Assembly (NCBI GenBank): GCA_947652735.1
Contig: CANTEG010000004.1
Coordinates: 1 to 64,000, forward strand
Origin: an uncultured Lachnospiraceae bacterium
GTDB taxonomy: Bacteria > Bacillota > Clostridia > Lachnospirales > Lachnospiraceae
DNA length: 64,000 bases
Direction of reading: 5' to 3'
Below, in pieces: positions 34,588 through 43,316 of the stretch (position 1 is its first letter; every line of letters starts with the position of its first letter). Position numbers and translations under genes: made by a program. Under the pieces are notes generated by a model. It did no database searches and was not told the origin of the DNA. It worked only from the letters and a program-made list of their open reading frames with translations.

Positions 34588-35214
34588 CTACCTTTTTTTC
34601 CATTTTTTTCGTTTTCGTCTTGCCTTTTGCCCGTTTTCAATACGGTACTGATTGATACGTTCCGCAATGGAATTGTAATCACGCTCAAACAGCTCATTGC
34701 ACATTTGTATTTTCAGTATGTCAGGCTCTATTCTGTCATATATTTTATCTATCACAAACTGCTTGCTTTTCTCCTTATATTTGGGCATATCATTCAGCTC
34801 CTGAATATGTGCAAGCTCGGGTCTCCACATAAAGGTAAGCTGCCTTTTTAAATCAGCCTTTGGAGCCCGCTGCATCTGCCGCAGCATGTAAAAATCCGCA
34901 CCATCCTCCAGCTCGTCTATGGTTATAATTCCCCACCACTCCGGGACATGCTCCACAATATGATGGGCATGGCTTGACCCTACCGCCACAATGTTATAAT
35001 CAAAAAATGTGTCATAATCTTTCACCTGTCTGTCAAGTCTTGCATATGTATCCGCATCACTTTTTATCTCAATACCCACAAATGCATCCTCTGTAATCAT
35101 AACAACATCTGCCCTTGATTTTCCCATATTCTTTTCTTCCAGTATACGAACTCTGCCGAAGTGTTCCTCCAAATACTCAAACAAAGGCTCACGTATATCT
35201 TTATCGTAAAGCAT
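34588..35214 (-). CDS. sce7726-family protein (PD-(D/E)XK nuclease-like)
   Basis: This 208-residue protein has RADVVMI and VGIEIKSDADTYARL, whose Asp and Glu-X-Lys resemble the PD-(D/E)XK nuclease core. Later conserved segments are VAVGSSHAHHI and MWRPELAHIQELN. The C-terminus is highly basic (ARRKRKKWKKR), suiting nucleic-acid binding. sce7726 proteins are uncharacterised and sometimes found near mobile DNA. Upstream lies the 182-bp repeat element. Confidence 0.8.
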   Translation of the reverse strand: MLYDKDIREPLFEYLEEHFGRVRILEEKNMGKSRADVVMITEDAFVGIEIKSDADTYARLDRQVKDYDTFFDYNIVAVGSSHAHHIVEHVPEWWGIITIDELEDGADFYMLRQMQRAPKADLKRQLTFMWRPELAHIQELNDMPKYKEKSKQFVIDKIYDRIEPDILKIQMCNELFERDYNSIAERINQYRIENGQKARRKRKKWKKR

Positions 35215-35267
35215 ATTATTTTTCCTTTCTCAATAAACGTTTGCAAAATTCCTTTTTCTGAACGAAC

Positions 35268-35449
35268 GTTGTACAATGTAGACAATATCACCACAAGGCA
35301 CGCTTTCGCTATGCGTCGCACGTAACGGTACATAAGGTGTTGCATGTCCCCAGAACTCCATCTGCTCCACATCCACCTTAGGACATGCAGCACCTAAGTA
35401 CCGACGGCTCCCCAATGCCTTGCTTGCGATATTGTCTACATTGTACAAC
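35268..35449. repeat. 182-bp hairpin-forming element with 22-bp terminal inverted repeats
   Basis: GTTGTACAATGTAGACAATA plus TC (35268-35289) is exactly inverted at 35428-35449. Inside, CAAGGCA is inverted, and AGGTGTTGCATGTCC (35335-35349) pairs with GGACATGCAGCACCT (35381-35395), extended by CGGTAC. Together they allow a long imperfect hairpin. Size and ends resemble a miniature inverted-repeat transposon. No target duplication was found. Confidence 0.7.
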
Positions 35450-35485
35450 TACTTTTTGAAAATCGAAAGTTCTCAACTACCTGCC

Positions 35486-35513
35486 TATAGGAAATTCGGA
35501 GGAATTTCCTATA
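35486..35513. repeat. Dispersed palindrome, copy 2 (TATAGGAAATT...AATTTCCTATA)
   Basis: TATAGGAAATT and AATTTCCTATA are a perfect 11-bp inverted repeat with a 6-base spacer. It shares its arms and flanks with 25-53, and sits directly before a terminator. Confidence 0.65.
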
Positions 35514-35517
35514 AATT

Positions 35518-35563
35518 AAAAAGGAGCCTCACCAAATACAGCTTATCAGCGGGTCTCCTTTTT
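35518..35563 (-). terminator. Terminator of the transketolase operon
   Basis: AAAAAGGAG (35518-35526) pairs with CTCCTTTTT (35555-35563), 21 bp after the stop at 35584. On the minus strand the stem ends in TTTTTAATT. Confidence 0.7.
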
Positions 35564-35583
35564 CATATTCATATGGTTAAGGG

Positions 35584-36519
35584 TTACAGGTTTTCCTTTA
35601 TCTGCCTGTAAATTCCCTCAGCGTCAAGTTCGTACTTGTGAAGTAGCTCAAGTGCAGGTCCCGACTCTCCAAACGTATCCTTTACACCAAGTCTTGTAAG
35701 TCTTGTCGGACACTGTTCTGAAAGCACCTCTGCTACTGCACTTCCGAGTCCTCCGATTATGGAATGCTCCTCTACGGTAAATATACGTCCCGTAGCTTTT
35801 GCAGCCTCCACAACCAACGTTTCATCTATCGGCTTTATTGTATGAATATTTATAACCTGAGCGTCAATTCCGTCAGCAGAAAGTCTTTGGGCTGCGGCAA
35901 GTGACTCAGATACACAAAGTCCCGTTGCAATAATCGTAATATCTTTTCCTTTTCTAAGCTCCACACCTTTTCCAATTTCAAACTTGTATGAAGCTTCATC
36001 ATTTATAACTGGAACCGCAAGTCTGCCAAATCTTAAATAGCATGGTCCCTCATACTCATATGCTGCGCGAACTGCCGCGCGTGCCTCAACATCGTCACAT
36101 GGGTTTATGACAACCATACCTGGAATCGTTCTCATAAGTGAGATATCCTCGTTACACTGATGAGTCGCACCATCCTCACCTACGGAAATACCTGCATGGG
36201 TTGCTCCTATTTTTACGTTCAGATGCGGATAGCAAATCGAGTTTCTTACCTGCTCAAAAGCCCTGCCTGCTGCAAACATTGCAAATGAACTCATAAACGG
36301 CACATATCCGCATGTTGACATGCCTGCCGCTATACCTGCCATATTTGCCTCTGCAATTCCGCAATCTATATGTCTGTCTGGAAATGCCTTTTTAAATATT
36401 CCTGTCTTTGTTGCCGCCGCAAGGTCAGCATCTAAAACTATCAGATTATCATGTTCCTTTCCAAGCTCAACTAACGCATTGCCATAGCTGTCCCTTGTTG
36501 CTATCTTATCTCCTAACAT
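35584..36519 (-). CDS. Transketolase, C-terminal subunit
   Basis: This 311-residue protein holds the pyrimidine-binding domain (IDCGIAEANMAGIAAGMS, GATHAGISVGEDGATHQ) and the C-terminal domain (LRFGRLAVPV, VEEHSIIGGLGSAVAEVL). The transketolase is split, as in many Clostridia, and needs the N-terminal subunit encoded immediately upstream, with a 7-bp overlap. It moves two-carbon units between pentose phosphates. AGGTGA precedes the ATG. Confidence 0.95.
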   Translation of the reverse strand: MLGDKIATRDSYGNALVELGKEHDNLIVLDADLAAATKTGIFKKAFPDRHIDCGIAEANMAGIAAGMSTCGYVPFMSSFAMFAAGRAFEQVRNSICYPHLNVKIGATHAGISVGEDGATHQCNEDISLMRTIPGMVVINPCDDVEARAAVRAAYEYEGPCYLRFGRLAVPVINDEASYKFEIGKGVELRKGKDITIIATGLCVSESLAAAQRLSADGIDAQVINIHTIKPIDETLVVEAAKATGRIFTVEEHSIIGGLGSAVAEVLSEQCPTRLTRLGVKDTFGESGPALELLHKYELDAEGIYRQIKENL

Positions 36520-37343
36520 AATGCGTCACCTGCCTTTCCCAGTTCTTCCATCGCCTGAGTATACTCCTTCTCATTTGTTGCCTTTCCATGCCAGCCTGCC
36601 TGATTTTCCATGAATGACACACCTTTGCCTTTTACCGTATTTGCAATAATCGCTGTAGGCATACCCTTCGTTTCCTTTGCTTCCTTAAATGCCTTATCAA
36701 TCTCATTAAAATCATTGCCGTTTATTGTTATCACATGAAAATTAAATGCCTTAAACTTTTCATCAAGAGGGTATGGAGAACATACATCCTCAACGGTTCC
36801 ATCTATCTGAAGATTATTATTATCAACGATTACGAGAAGATTATCCAGTTTTCTATGTCCTGCAAACATGGCGGCTTCCCATATCTGTCCTTCCTGTATC
36901 TCACCGTCACCGCAAAGACAATAGGTTCTGTAAGACTTGCCTCCCATTTTGGCCGCAAGTGCCATTCCTACTGCTGTAGAAAGTCCCTGACCCAGTGAGC
37001 CTGATGACATATCCACACCCGGAATATGCTTCATATCAGGATGTCCCTGAAGCATTGCTCCCACATGTCTTAAATTCTTAAGCTCCTCCTTCGGGAAAAA
37101 GCCCTTAAGTGCAAGTGCCGAATAATAGCCTGGAGCTGTGTGTCCCTTTGAGAGCACAAACCTGTCCCTGTTTTCATCCTTTGGATTTGCAGGGTCAACG
37201 TTCATCTCCTCAAAATATAAATACGTAAAAATATCTGCCGCTGACAGTGAACCACCCGGATGTCCGGATTTCGCACTGTGCACGGAAGTAACGATTCCCT
37301 TACGGATTTCGTTTGCAGTTTTCTTAAGACTAAGCATGTCCAT
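36513..37343 (-). CDS. Transketolase, N-terminal subunit
   Basis: This 276-residue protein is the thiamine-diphosphate half of transketolase. Motifs include SGHPGGSLSAADI, SKGHTAPGYYSAL and the ThDP motif GDGEIQEGQIWEA ... NNNLQIDG. It precedes and overlaps the C-terminal subunit gene. AAAGGAA lies 9 bases before the ATG at 37343; an ATG two codons later is an alternative. Confidence 0.95.
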   Translation of the reverse strand: MDMLSLKKTANEIRKGIVTSVHSAKSGHPGGSLSAADIFTYLYFEEMNVDPANPKDENRDRFVLSKGHTAPGYYSALALKGFFPKEELKNLRHVGAMLQGHPDMKHIPGVDMSSGSLGQGLSTAVGMALAAKMGGKSYRTYCLCGDGEIQEGQIWEAAMFAGHRKLDNLLVIVDNNNLQIDGTVEDVCSPYPLDEKFKAFNFHVITINGNDFNEIDKAFKEAKETKGMPTAIIANTVKGKGVSFMENQAGWHGKATNEKEYTQAMEELGKAGDALC

Positions 37344-37446
37344 TTTAAAATCTTTCCTTTCATAGTGAGATTAATAATCTATCAATTCTGATTTAAACCT
37401 ATTTTTCTTTCCAAAAGCATTATACTACACCTTGTCAACCATTACA

Positions 37447-38373
37447 TTAATTTATTGCCAAAAGAACACAAAAAACTGCAAGGGTAATAATGATGTACAG
37501 TGACAAAACGCAGGAAATGACATCCTGACTCTTCTCTCCTTTGACATAAACGGAAAGAAGAAAGCTTGGAGGAAGCGTAAAATACAAAATCATGGACAAT
37601 GTAAGCTCCCTTGTAAATGTAATGAATCTTCCAAAAATAAGGAATGCCGCCAAAAACGATACTCCAATAACAACAGCTCTTTGTATGATTATAAGTGCTG
37701 CATCCTTAATATTTTCCTTTGATATATTCATGCCGTATCCTAAGCTTATGAGTATCACAGGCGTAAGCGGTGTTGAAAGCATATCAACCAGTCCGTCATA
37801 TACACCCCCTGCCTTTGAATTTACCAGCAGGGTTCCAAGTCCTGACACACCGCATATTAAACCTGTAACCGCCGCTATCAGTGTTGGTGTTGTGAGCATG
37901 CTTTTTATGAGACTCTTTTCTTGCCCTTTGCTCTCCGACTTACCTGCAAGCCTTTCAATCATTGTAATCCAAATAGTAAATGAAAATACTGCACCTGCCA
38001 AATCAATCGTTGCAATATGGTAAAGGTTTTCCATTCCCACAAGCACCTCCGCAAGTGCATATCCAAACATTCCGCCCTCAAAGGTTACCGTGACATATGG
38101 TATATAATCAGAGTATTCCTTTTTATAAAATTTTTTTATTCCAAATCCGATACCAAAGCCTGCCACAAGCACAAACATAGTAATACAGAAAATAAATATT
38201 GTATCCCTGCTGAAGCTTGCAGTTGCAAGTGCATTAAAAATAACTACAGGCAAAAATACGTTTGAAGCTATGCTTTTCATGCCTGCTATCGTGTCCTTTG
38301 ACACAAACTGTATTTTATTTAAAAAGACACCGACAAAAATCAGTACAATGATTGGTACAAGTGCTTTTGCCAT
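37447..38373 (-). CDS. AEC-family transporter (auxin efflux carrier/malate permease type)
   Basis: This 308-residue protein has about ten hydrophobic helices, with VPIIVLIFVGVFLNK at the N-terminus and a broken helix near PTLIAAVTGLICGVSG, as in AEC carriers. Bacterial members transport malate or other organic acids; the substrate here is unknown. The ATG at 38373 has AGGGG at proper spacing, while one two codons upstream abuts it. Confidence 0.85.
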   Translation of the reverse strand: MAKALVPIIVLIFVGVFLNKIQFVSKDTIAGMKSIASNVFLPVVIFNALATASFSRDTIFIFCITMFVLVAGFGIGFGIKKFYKKEYSDYIPYVTVTFEGGMFGYALAEVLVGMENLYHIATIDLAGAVFSFTIWITMIERLAGKSESKGQEKSLIKSMLTTPTLIAAVTGLICGVSGLGTLLVNSKAGGVYDGLVDMLSTPLTPVILISLGYGMNISKENIKDAALIIIQRAVVIGVSFLAAFLIFGRFITFTRELTLSMILYFTLPPSFLLSVYVKGEKSQDVISCVLSLYIIITLAVFCVLLAIN

Positions 38374-38427
38374 ATACATTCCCCTTTGCTTTCGTTTTTG
38401 TTGTATTATAAAAGCTATAATTTTATC

Positions 38428-39333
38428 CTATACATGTTCTTTCAATATATCATTTATCAGCTCAGGATTAAATATGCCCTTTCGAATCATTTCTATCTCA
38501 TGCTTATATGGCGGATATGATTTTTTTGCATCTGCCGGGTCTTTTACATATGGTGTCTCAAGGATTTTTGGAACATCCTCAAAGTCCTTACATGTAATAA
38601 CATTCATAAGGGCATTAAAGCCGATATTGCCAAAGCCAATATTTTCGTGCCTGTCCTTTGCCGCACCGGGAACATTTTTGCTGTCGTTTATGTGAAAAAC
38701 AGCAATCTGGTCTTTTCCAATCACCTTGTCAAACTGCTCCATCACACCGTCAAAATCATTTATGATGTCATATCCCGCATCACTTGTATGACACGTATCA
38801 AAGCAGACCCTTAGTCTGTCGTTATGCACAACTCCGTCATAAATCATGGCAAGCTCCTCGAAGCTTCTTCCAAGCTCGCTTCCCTTTCCTGCCATTGTCT
38901 CAAGGGCAACATACACATCCGTATCTTTGGTTAAAACCTCGTTTAAGCCCTTTACCACCTGTGCAATACCTGCAAAAACACCTGCCCCCACATGGGAACC
39001 CGGGTGCAGAACCAATACATTTGACCCCATCGCCTTTGTCCGCTCAAGCTCCACTGCAAGAAATTCCACGGCAATATTATAGGTTTCCTCCTTGACCGTG
39101 TTGGCAAGATTTATAATATAAGGAGCATGGACGATAAACTCCTCAATCCCATTTTCCTTCATAAGTGCCAATGCCTCATTCACCTTAAGCTCCGACACGT
39201 CCTTTCGCCTCGTGTTTTGAGGTGCACCTGTGTACAGCATAAATGTGTTTGCCCCATAGGAAAGTGCCTCCTTGACCGAGCCAAGCATCATATCCTTTCC
39301 ACCCATACTTACATGACTTCCGATTTTTAACAT
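38428..39333 (-). CDS. nfo: Endonuclease IV (AP endonuclease)
   Basis: This 301-residue TIM-barrel enzyme cuts abasic sites during base excision repair. Metal-site motifs are visible: [49 protein letters not shown] and FHINDSKN...[17 protein letters not shown] precedes the ATG. It lies between the AEC carrier and the MATE gene, with only 13 bp to the MATE stop. Confidence 0.95.
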   Translation of the reverse strand: MLKIGSHVSMGGKDMMLGSVKEALSYGANTFMLYTGAPQNTRRKDVSELKVNEALALMKENGIEEFIVHAPYIINLANTVKEETYNIAVEFLAVELERTKAMGSNVLVLHPGSHVGAGVFAGIAQVVKGLNEVLTKDTDVYVALETMAGKGSELGRSFEELAMIYDGVVHNDRLRVCFDTCHTSDAGYDIINDFDGVMEQFDKVIGKDQIAVFHINDSKNVPGAAKDRHENIGFGNIGFNALMNVITCKDFEDVPKILETPYVKDPADAKKSYPPYKHEIEMIRKGIFNPELINDILKEHV

Positions 39334-39346
39334 ATATCAATCTCCT

Positions 39347-40723
39347 TTACGTTTTTTTATCGCTTATTTTCCCTAATTTATGAATGTAGGAAAGTCCCAG
39401 TGGCATAGTCAGCGCAAATGTGAGCACATCTGCAACAGGCTGGGCAATCTGTATTCCGAACAGTTTAAACTGATAGCTGAATAAAATCAGGATAGGTATA
39501 AAACACACACCACTCCTTAGCATCGATACATAGGACGCCTTTTTATTTTCACCAATACTTTGGAACAGCATGGATGTACATATAGATATGGGTTGTATAA
39601 ACAATGCCAGCATCTGATACCGAAGTGCCACTGTGCCTATTTCTATTACTGTCTGGTCATCCCTGAAAATTCCCACAAGATTTCCTGACAAAATAATTCC
39701 TATAATTGCAAGGATACCGAGTATTATCTCCGATGATATCCATGTAAAATAAAATGCCTTTTTTACCCTGTCGTATTTTCCTGCACCATAGTTAAACGCT
39801 GAAACAGGCTGAAAGCCCTGTCCAATTCCAAGCCCAACAGCAAATATAAAGAAGCAGATTCTGTTAACGATAGACATGGCAGCCACCGCCTCATCGCCGT
39901 AGTTTCCTGCCATACTATTTAAAACCATCGTTGATACACTTGTAAGCCCCTGCCTCAAGAGACTTGGAAAGCCTGTTTTCATAACAAGAATAACCATTCC
40001 CACATTGGCACATGCCAGATTTAAGCTGAGTTTGCTCTGTGTTTTTCCCCTTAAAAACATGCTTAAAAGTATAAGGAAGCTGACACATTGGGATACCGCC
40101 GTTGATATGCCTGCACCTGCGATTCCGAGGTCAAACACAAATATACAGATTGGGTCTAGTGCAATATTAATAATTCCACCAAGCGTCAGTCCTATCATGG
40201 AAAGATAGGCTTTCCCTTCATATCTTAAAATATTATTTAAGACAAAGCTTCCCATGGATACAGGTGCTGCCATCAAAATATATTTTCCATAATCTTTTGC
40301 ATACGGAAGTATTGTGTCTGTACTTCCCAGCACCTTCATAAGCGGTGTTATAAAACAAAGACCCAAAACAGTAACAGCTATACCTGCGATAATGGCAGCA
40401 AAGAAACTTACAGAAGCATATTTTGTTGCACTATCCGCATCCTTGTCTCCCAGCCTCCTTGCAACAATACTGCCCGCACCATGACCAAACATAAATCCAA
40501 GTGCCTGATTGATTGCCATCAGACCAAATACTACACCTACAGCACCGCTTGCACTGTTTCCAAGCTTGCCTACAAAGTAAGTATCCGCCATGCTATAGAT
40601 GGTGGTGACCATCATACTGATAATCGTTGGTATTGCAAGTCTTGTAACAAGCTTTGCCACAGGAGTATTTACCATTTTATCGTAATGTGCGGCACTTGCC
40701 GCCTCTTTGTCATTCTTGTTCAT
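39347..40723 (-). CDS. MATE-family efflux transporter
   Basis: This 458-residue, 12-helix protein has family marks LAIPTIISMMVTTIYSMADT and MFGHGAGSIVARRLGDKD, the MepA-like branch. It differs clearly from the MATE gene at 33185, so it is not a recent duplicate. The upstream GGTAGAG is a weak ribosome site. The substrate is unknown. Confidence 0.9.
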   Translation of the reverse strand: MNKNDKEAASAAHYDKMVNTPVAKLVTRLAIPTIISMMVTTIYSMADTYFVGKLGNSASGAVGVVFGLMAINQALGFMFGHGAGSIVARRLGDKDADSATKYASVSFFAAIIAGIAVTVLGLCFITPLMKVLGSTDTILPYAKDYGKYILMAAPVSMGSFVLNNILRYEGKAYLSMIGLTLGGIINIALDPICIFVFDLGIAGAGISTAVSQCVSFLILLSMFLRGKTQSKLSLNLACANVGMVILVMKTGFPSLLRQGLTSVSTMVLNSMAGNYGDEAVAAMSIVNRICFFIFAVGLGIGQGFQPVSAFNYGAGKYDRVKKAFYFTWISSEIILGILAIIGIILSGNLVGIFRDDQTVIEIGTVALRYQMLALFIQPISICTSMLFQSIGENKKASYVSMLRSGVCFIPILILFSYQFKLFGIQIAQPVADVLTFALTMPLGLSYIHKLGKISDKKT

Positions 40724-40816
40724 ATCTCTACCGCCAATATCTTTTTTATCTGGTTATCTTATCAAATTCACCTTATTAAAAACTGCCGCATTGAAACGAT
40801 AAACTTCTTTCTGCCA

Positions 40817-41119
40817 TTATACCTCGTAATCCATACAAAGTCTTATCTCGGTAAACGGTCTTACATAAGTATTTGCAACATTTACATGCTCAGGATGACT
40901 TTGATATCCCGCAAGTGCTTCCTCATCCACAAGGACACTGTCAAGCATCACGTCTGCATTAGACGAGCCTAGGGGATTAATAATAATTTTTATGTCTTCA
41001 AGACCTTGAATTTTTCCCTTCAATCCCTCTAAGTTCTTTTTCATGTCTTCCAGTATCTTTTTCTTTTCATCCTCACTAAGTGTTTCCTTAAGCTTCCACA
41101 AAATAACATGCTTTACCAT
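40817..41119 (-). CDS. Dabb-family stress-response A/B barrel protein
   Basis: This 100-residue protein begins MVKHVILWKLKE and contains DVMLDSVLVDEEALAGYQSHPEHVNV, the Dabb (dimeric alpha/beta barrel) pattern. Homologues form dimers, sometimes with enzyme roles on small molecules; most are of unknown function. AAAGGAG precedes the ATG. It stands alone. Confidence 0.88.
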   Translation of the reverse strand: MVKHVILWKLKETLSEDEKKKILEDMKKNLEGLKGKIQGLEDIKIIINPLGSSNADVMLDSVLVDEEALAGYQSHPEHVNVANTYVRPFTEIRLCMDYEV

Positions 41120-41204
41120 TTTGTATTCTCCTTTTTTCTTTCAATCTATTTAGGTATGTGAGTTCCATTACACTAGCAACCTTCATTCGGCTATTTTCAT
41201 CCAT

Positions 41205-41591
41205 TTATATACTATTTTCCGTCAATTCACCATAGCCCGACTTTTTCATTAACTGATTAATTCCGTCAAGAACTTCTTCCCCTGAATAATTATTATTCCG
41301 CAAAAAATCCTCATCCTTTTCGGACAGGTACTGATAAAAAAGTGCAGCGGCTGCTACTTCATTTTTATTATGATAATCAATATCATCAAGCATCAGGTTT
41401 TCGGCTTCATTTATTTCTCCGTCATCTGCCATCTTTAACAATTCATCCAATCCCTTTCCTGATACCTCGTATCCATTTTCTCTTGCCTGTTCTACAGAAA
41501 CAGATTGTTTCCCGAACATAAACGAAAATAATATTCTGACCATTTCCTTTATCAGTCTCATAATATAATCTTTTTCGTCCTCAAAATGCAT
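41205..41591 (-). CDS. DUF6483-like hypothetical protein
   Basis: This 128-residue acidic helical protein starts MHFEDEKDYIMRLIKEMVRILFSFMFGK, with an amphipathic hydrophobic stretch. It ends with TPR-like helices (AENLMLDDIDYHNKNEVAAAALFY). GGGAGG precedes the ATG. I recall this type as DUF6483 in Clostridia. No function is known. Confidence 0.7.
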   Translation of the reverse strand: MHFEDEKDYIMRLIKEMVRILFSFMFGKQSVSVEQARENGYEVSGKGLDELLKMADDGEINEAENLMLDDIDYHNKNEVAAAALFYQYLSEKDEDFLRNNNYSGEEVLDGINQLMKKSGYGELTENSI

Positions 41592-41769
41592 CCATTATGC
41601 CTCCCTTAATTTGAATACTTTCCTATTATATCAAAGAAATTTGCGTCATTCAATTTTTAACATCAATTTTATCTTTCATATTTCAATTTAAGGTTGTGCT
41701 GTCATGTTAAACTGATTATTATATATATGAATTTGAATATGCAACACGAAAGGCAGCGATTATAAAAAT

Positions 41770-42855
41770 ATGCGTAAACACTATATTGACAATTTAAGAT
41801 GGATTGCAATTTTGCTGCTGATTCCGTATCACGCTGCAATGGCTTGGAATGTATGGGATGAGCCTAATTATATATACTTTGAAAGCAATAAGATAATCAG
41901 CAGTATTATCATATTTTTAAGTCCTTACTTTATGCCTCTCTTGTTTTTTCTTGCAGGAATAAGCACAAAATTTTCATTGCAAAAAAGAAGTGCCAAACAA
42001 TATATTCTGGAACGGTTTAAAAAATTACTACTTCCCTTTATAGCTGGAACATTACTGCTTATGCCTGTAATGACTTATATTGCAGATAAAGCAAACTATG
42101 GCTATCAAGGAAATTTATTTCAGCATTATAGTATTTTTTTTACAAAATTTACGGATTTAACAGGTGCAGACGGAGGGTTTTCAGTCGGACAATTTTGGTT
42201 TATTTTATATCTCTTTATTATTTCCATTTTATCAATCGGTATAATTGCTTTACAAAAAAAGATAATACCTGAATGTAAAAAAGAGATACCTTTTTGGCTA
42301 ATTCCCCTTCTCGGTCTGCCATTGCCAATTTTGGGCAACCTGCTTTCAGTCGGAGGAAAAAGTCTTGCAGAATATACATATATATTTCTTATGGGATATT
42401 ATATTTTTTCAGATGAAGCTATAATATGTAAAATATCAAAGCATAACTATTTTTTCTTATTCACAGGCATAATAGCAACAATTGTTAATGTATATCTATT
42501 TATCTGGTCAGATATGAAGTATCAGATGACCAACACTGTGGCTAAATTTGTATCAGAATGGTTTATGCTGATTGCTATGATTGGATTAGGAAAAGACTGC
42601 TTAGACTTTAGCGGAAAAGTGTCAGATTATATGTCAAAGAGCTCATTTCCATTTTATATTTTTCATTTCATATGGGTTGTATTATTCCAATATCTGATAC
42701 ATGGTATTTGCAGTAACAATACATTTCTTTTGTATACCATACCTGTATTTTTGGCATATGGTGCAACGTTTTTATGTTATAAAATATGTATCCGTATACC
42801 ATTCCTTTGCTTCCTTACAGGAATAAAAACCAAAAAGGGAACGAACCAGTTTTGA
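41770..42855 (+). CDS. Acyltransferase 3 family membrane protein
   Basis: This 361-residue protein has ~10 membrane helices. It begins RKHYIDNLRWIAILLLIPYHAAM, with the conserved His of acyltransferase 3 proteins, and continues PYFMPLLFFLAGIS. Members O-acylate polysaccharides or lipids. It is plus-strand, AT-rich compared with neighbours, and surrounded by minus-strand genes, which hints at acquisition. Its last codons overlap the rubredoxin terminator. Confidence 0.85.
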   Translation: MRKHYIDNLRWIAILLLIPYHAAMAWNVWDEPNYIYFESNKIISSIIIFLSPYFMPLLFFLAGISTKFSLQKRSAKQYILERFKKLLLPFIAGTLLLMPVMTYIADKANYGYQGNLFQHYSIFFTKFTDLTGADGGFSVGQFWFILYLFIISILSIGIIALQKKIIPECKKEIPFWLIPLLGLPLPILGNLLSVGGKSLAEYTYIFLMGYYIFSDEAIICKISKHNYFFLFTGIIATIVNVYLFIWSDMKYQMTNTVAKFVSEWFMLIAMIGLGKDCLDFSGKVSDYMSKSSFPFYIFHFIWVVLFQYLIHGICSNNTFLLYTIPVFLAYGATFLCYKICIRIPFLCFLTGIKTKKGTNQF

Positions 42856-42864
42856 TTCGTTCCC
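42832..42864 (-). terminator. Rubredoxin terminator overlapping the acyltransferase 3' end
   Basis: GGGAACGAA (42837-42845) pairs with TTCGTTCCC (42856-42864). On the minus strand TTTTTGG follows. The left arm lies within the last codons of the convergent acyltransferase gene. Confidence 0.75.
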
Positions 42865-42877
42865 CTGTAATCATTGA

Positions 42878-43051
42878 TTAATTGTAGTTGTCGATACAAA
42901 CCTGGAACATATCCTTAGTTATACCGCAATTTGGACAAACCCAGTCATCTGGCAAATCCTCGAATGCTGTACCCGGAGCAATTCCGTGTTCAGGATCACC
43001 TTTTTCAGGGTCATAAGTATAGCCGCATGGATTACAAAAATATTTCTGCAT
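42878..43051 (-). CDS. Rubredoxin
   Basis: This small gene encodes 57 residues, [18 protein letters not shown] through [15 protein letters not shown]. Cys6, Cys9, Cys39 and Cys42 bind one iron, the classic rubredoxin site. It carries electrons, probably to the rubrerythrin encoded next upstream or to another peroxide/oxygen reductase. An AGGAG serves the ATG at 43051; an ATG two codons earlier (43057) is closer to it. It has a promoter inside 40-bp repeats and its own terminator. Confidence 0.93.
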   Translation of the reverse strand: MQKYFCNPCGYTYDPEKGDPEHGIAPGTAFEDLPDDWVCPNCGITKDMFQVCIDNYN

Positions 43052-43104
43052 AATCATACATCTCCTTTTCTTATTGTATTTTAATTTATTTTTCTATGGT
43101 TTAG

Positions 43105-43133
43105 ATTATACCAGCCTTTCTCCATTCACACGC
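43105..43133 (-). promoter_or_regulatory. Extended -10 promoter of rubredoxin
   Basis: On the minus strand TGGTATAAT holds a perfect -10 at 43105-43110 with the extended TG. The -35 position (43128-43133, GCGTGT) falls inside the first 40-bp repeat and is poor, as extended -10 promoters tolerate. Confidence 0.6.
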
Positions 43134-43230
43134 TTGTGTGTACATACCCACAAGTCATGTTCCATTCACGCGCTTGTGTGCGTTCACCCACAAGCCATGT
43201 TCCATTCACGCACTTACGTGCGTTTCATGG
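43121..43230. repeat. 40-bp tandem repeat, 2.75 copies
   Basis: The unit begins TCCATTCACACGCTTGTGTG and ends ACCCACAAGTCATGT. Full copies lie at 43121-43160 and 43161-43200, and a partial one at 43201-43230. Each contains a short palindrome (CACACGCTTGTGTG type) with compensating changes between copies. It lies in the rubredoxin promoter region. Confidence 0.85.
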
Positions 43231-43246
43231 ACGGCTGGCGCCGTAT

Positions 43247-43302
43247 AATAAGACAAAAACAGACCCTTGCAAGTAAACTTGCAGGCTGTTTTTGGTCTTA
43301 TT
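43247..43302 (-). terminator. Large terminator hairpin after rubrerythrin
   Basis: AATAAGAC, AAAAACAG and CTTGCAAG on the left pair with ACTTGCAGG, CTGTTTTT and GTCTTATT on the right, with small bulges. It begins 15 bp after the rubrerythrin stop at 43317. Confidence 0.7.
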
Positions 43303-43316
43303 GCATGGCTTGTAGC

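Larger units (their letters stand above)
35215..35583. other. Intergenic region holding repeats, no credible gene
   Basis: The 369 bp between sce7726 and transketolase contain a 182-bp terminal-inverted-repeat element, a palindrome and the transketolase terminator, each listed separately. A 72-codon open frame crosses the element on the minus strand but lies inside the repeat and has no clear ribosome site. Confidence 0.6.

Noticed and set aside
35230..35448. 72-codon open frame on the minus strand
   Set aside because: It lies across the 182-bp inverted-repeat element and lacks a ribosome site; its codons are explained by the repeat. It is kept as a property of the element, not a gene.
37410..37445. 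TTGACA...TATAAT promoter for transketolase
   Set aside because: Both hexamers occur on the minus strand but only 8 bases apart, which is not a workable spacing.
43121..43230. Possible CRISPR array
   Set aside because: The 40-bp units are directly adjacent with no spacers, number fewer than three, and no cas gene is present.
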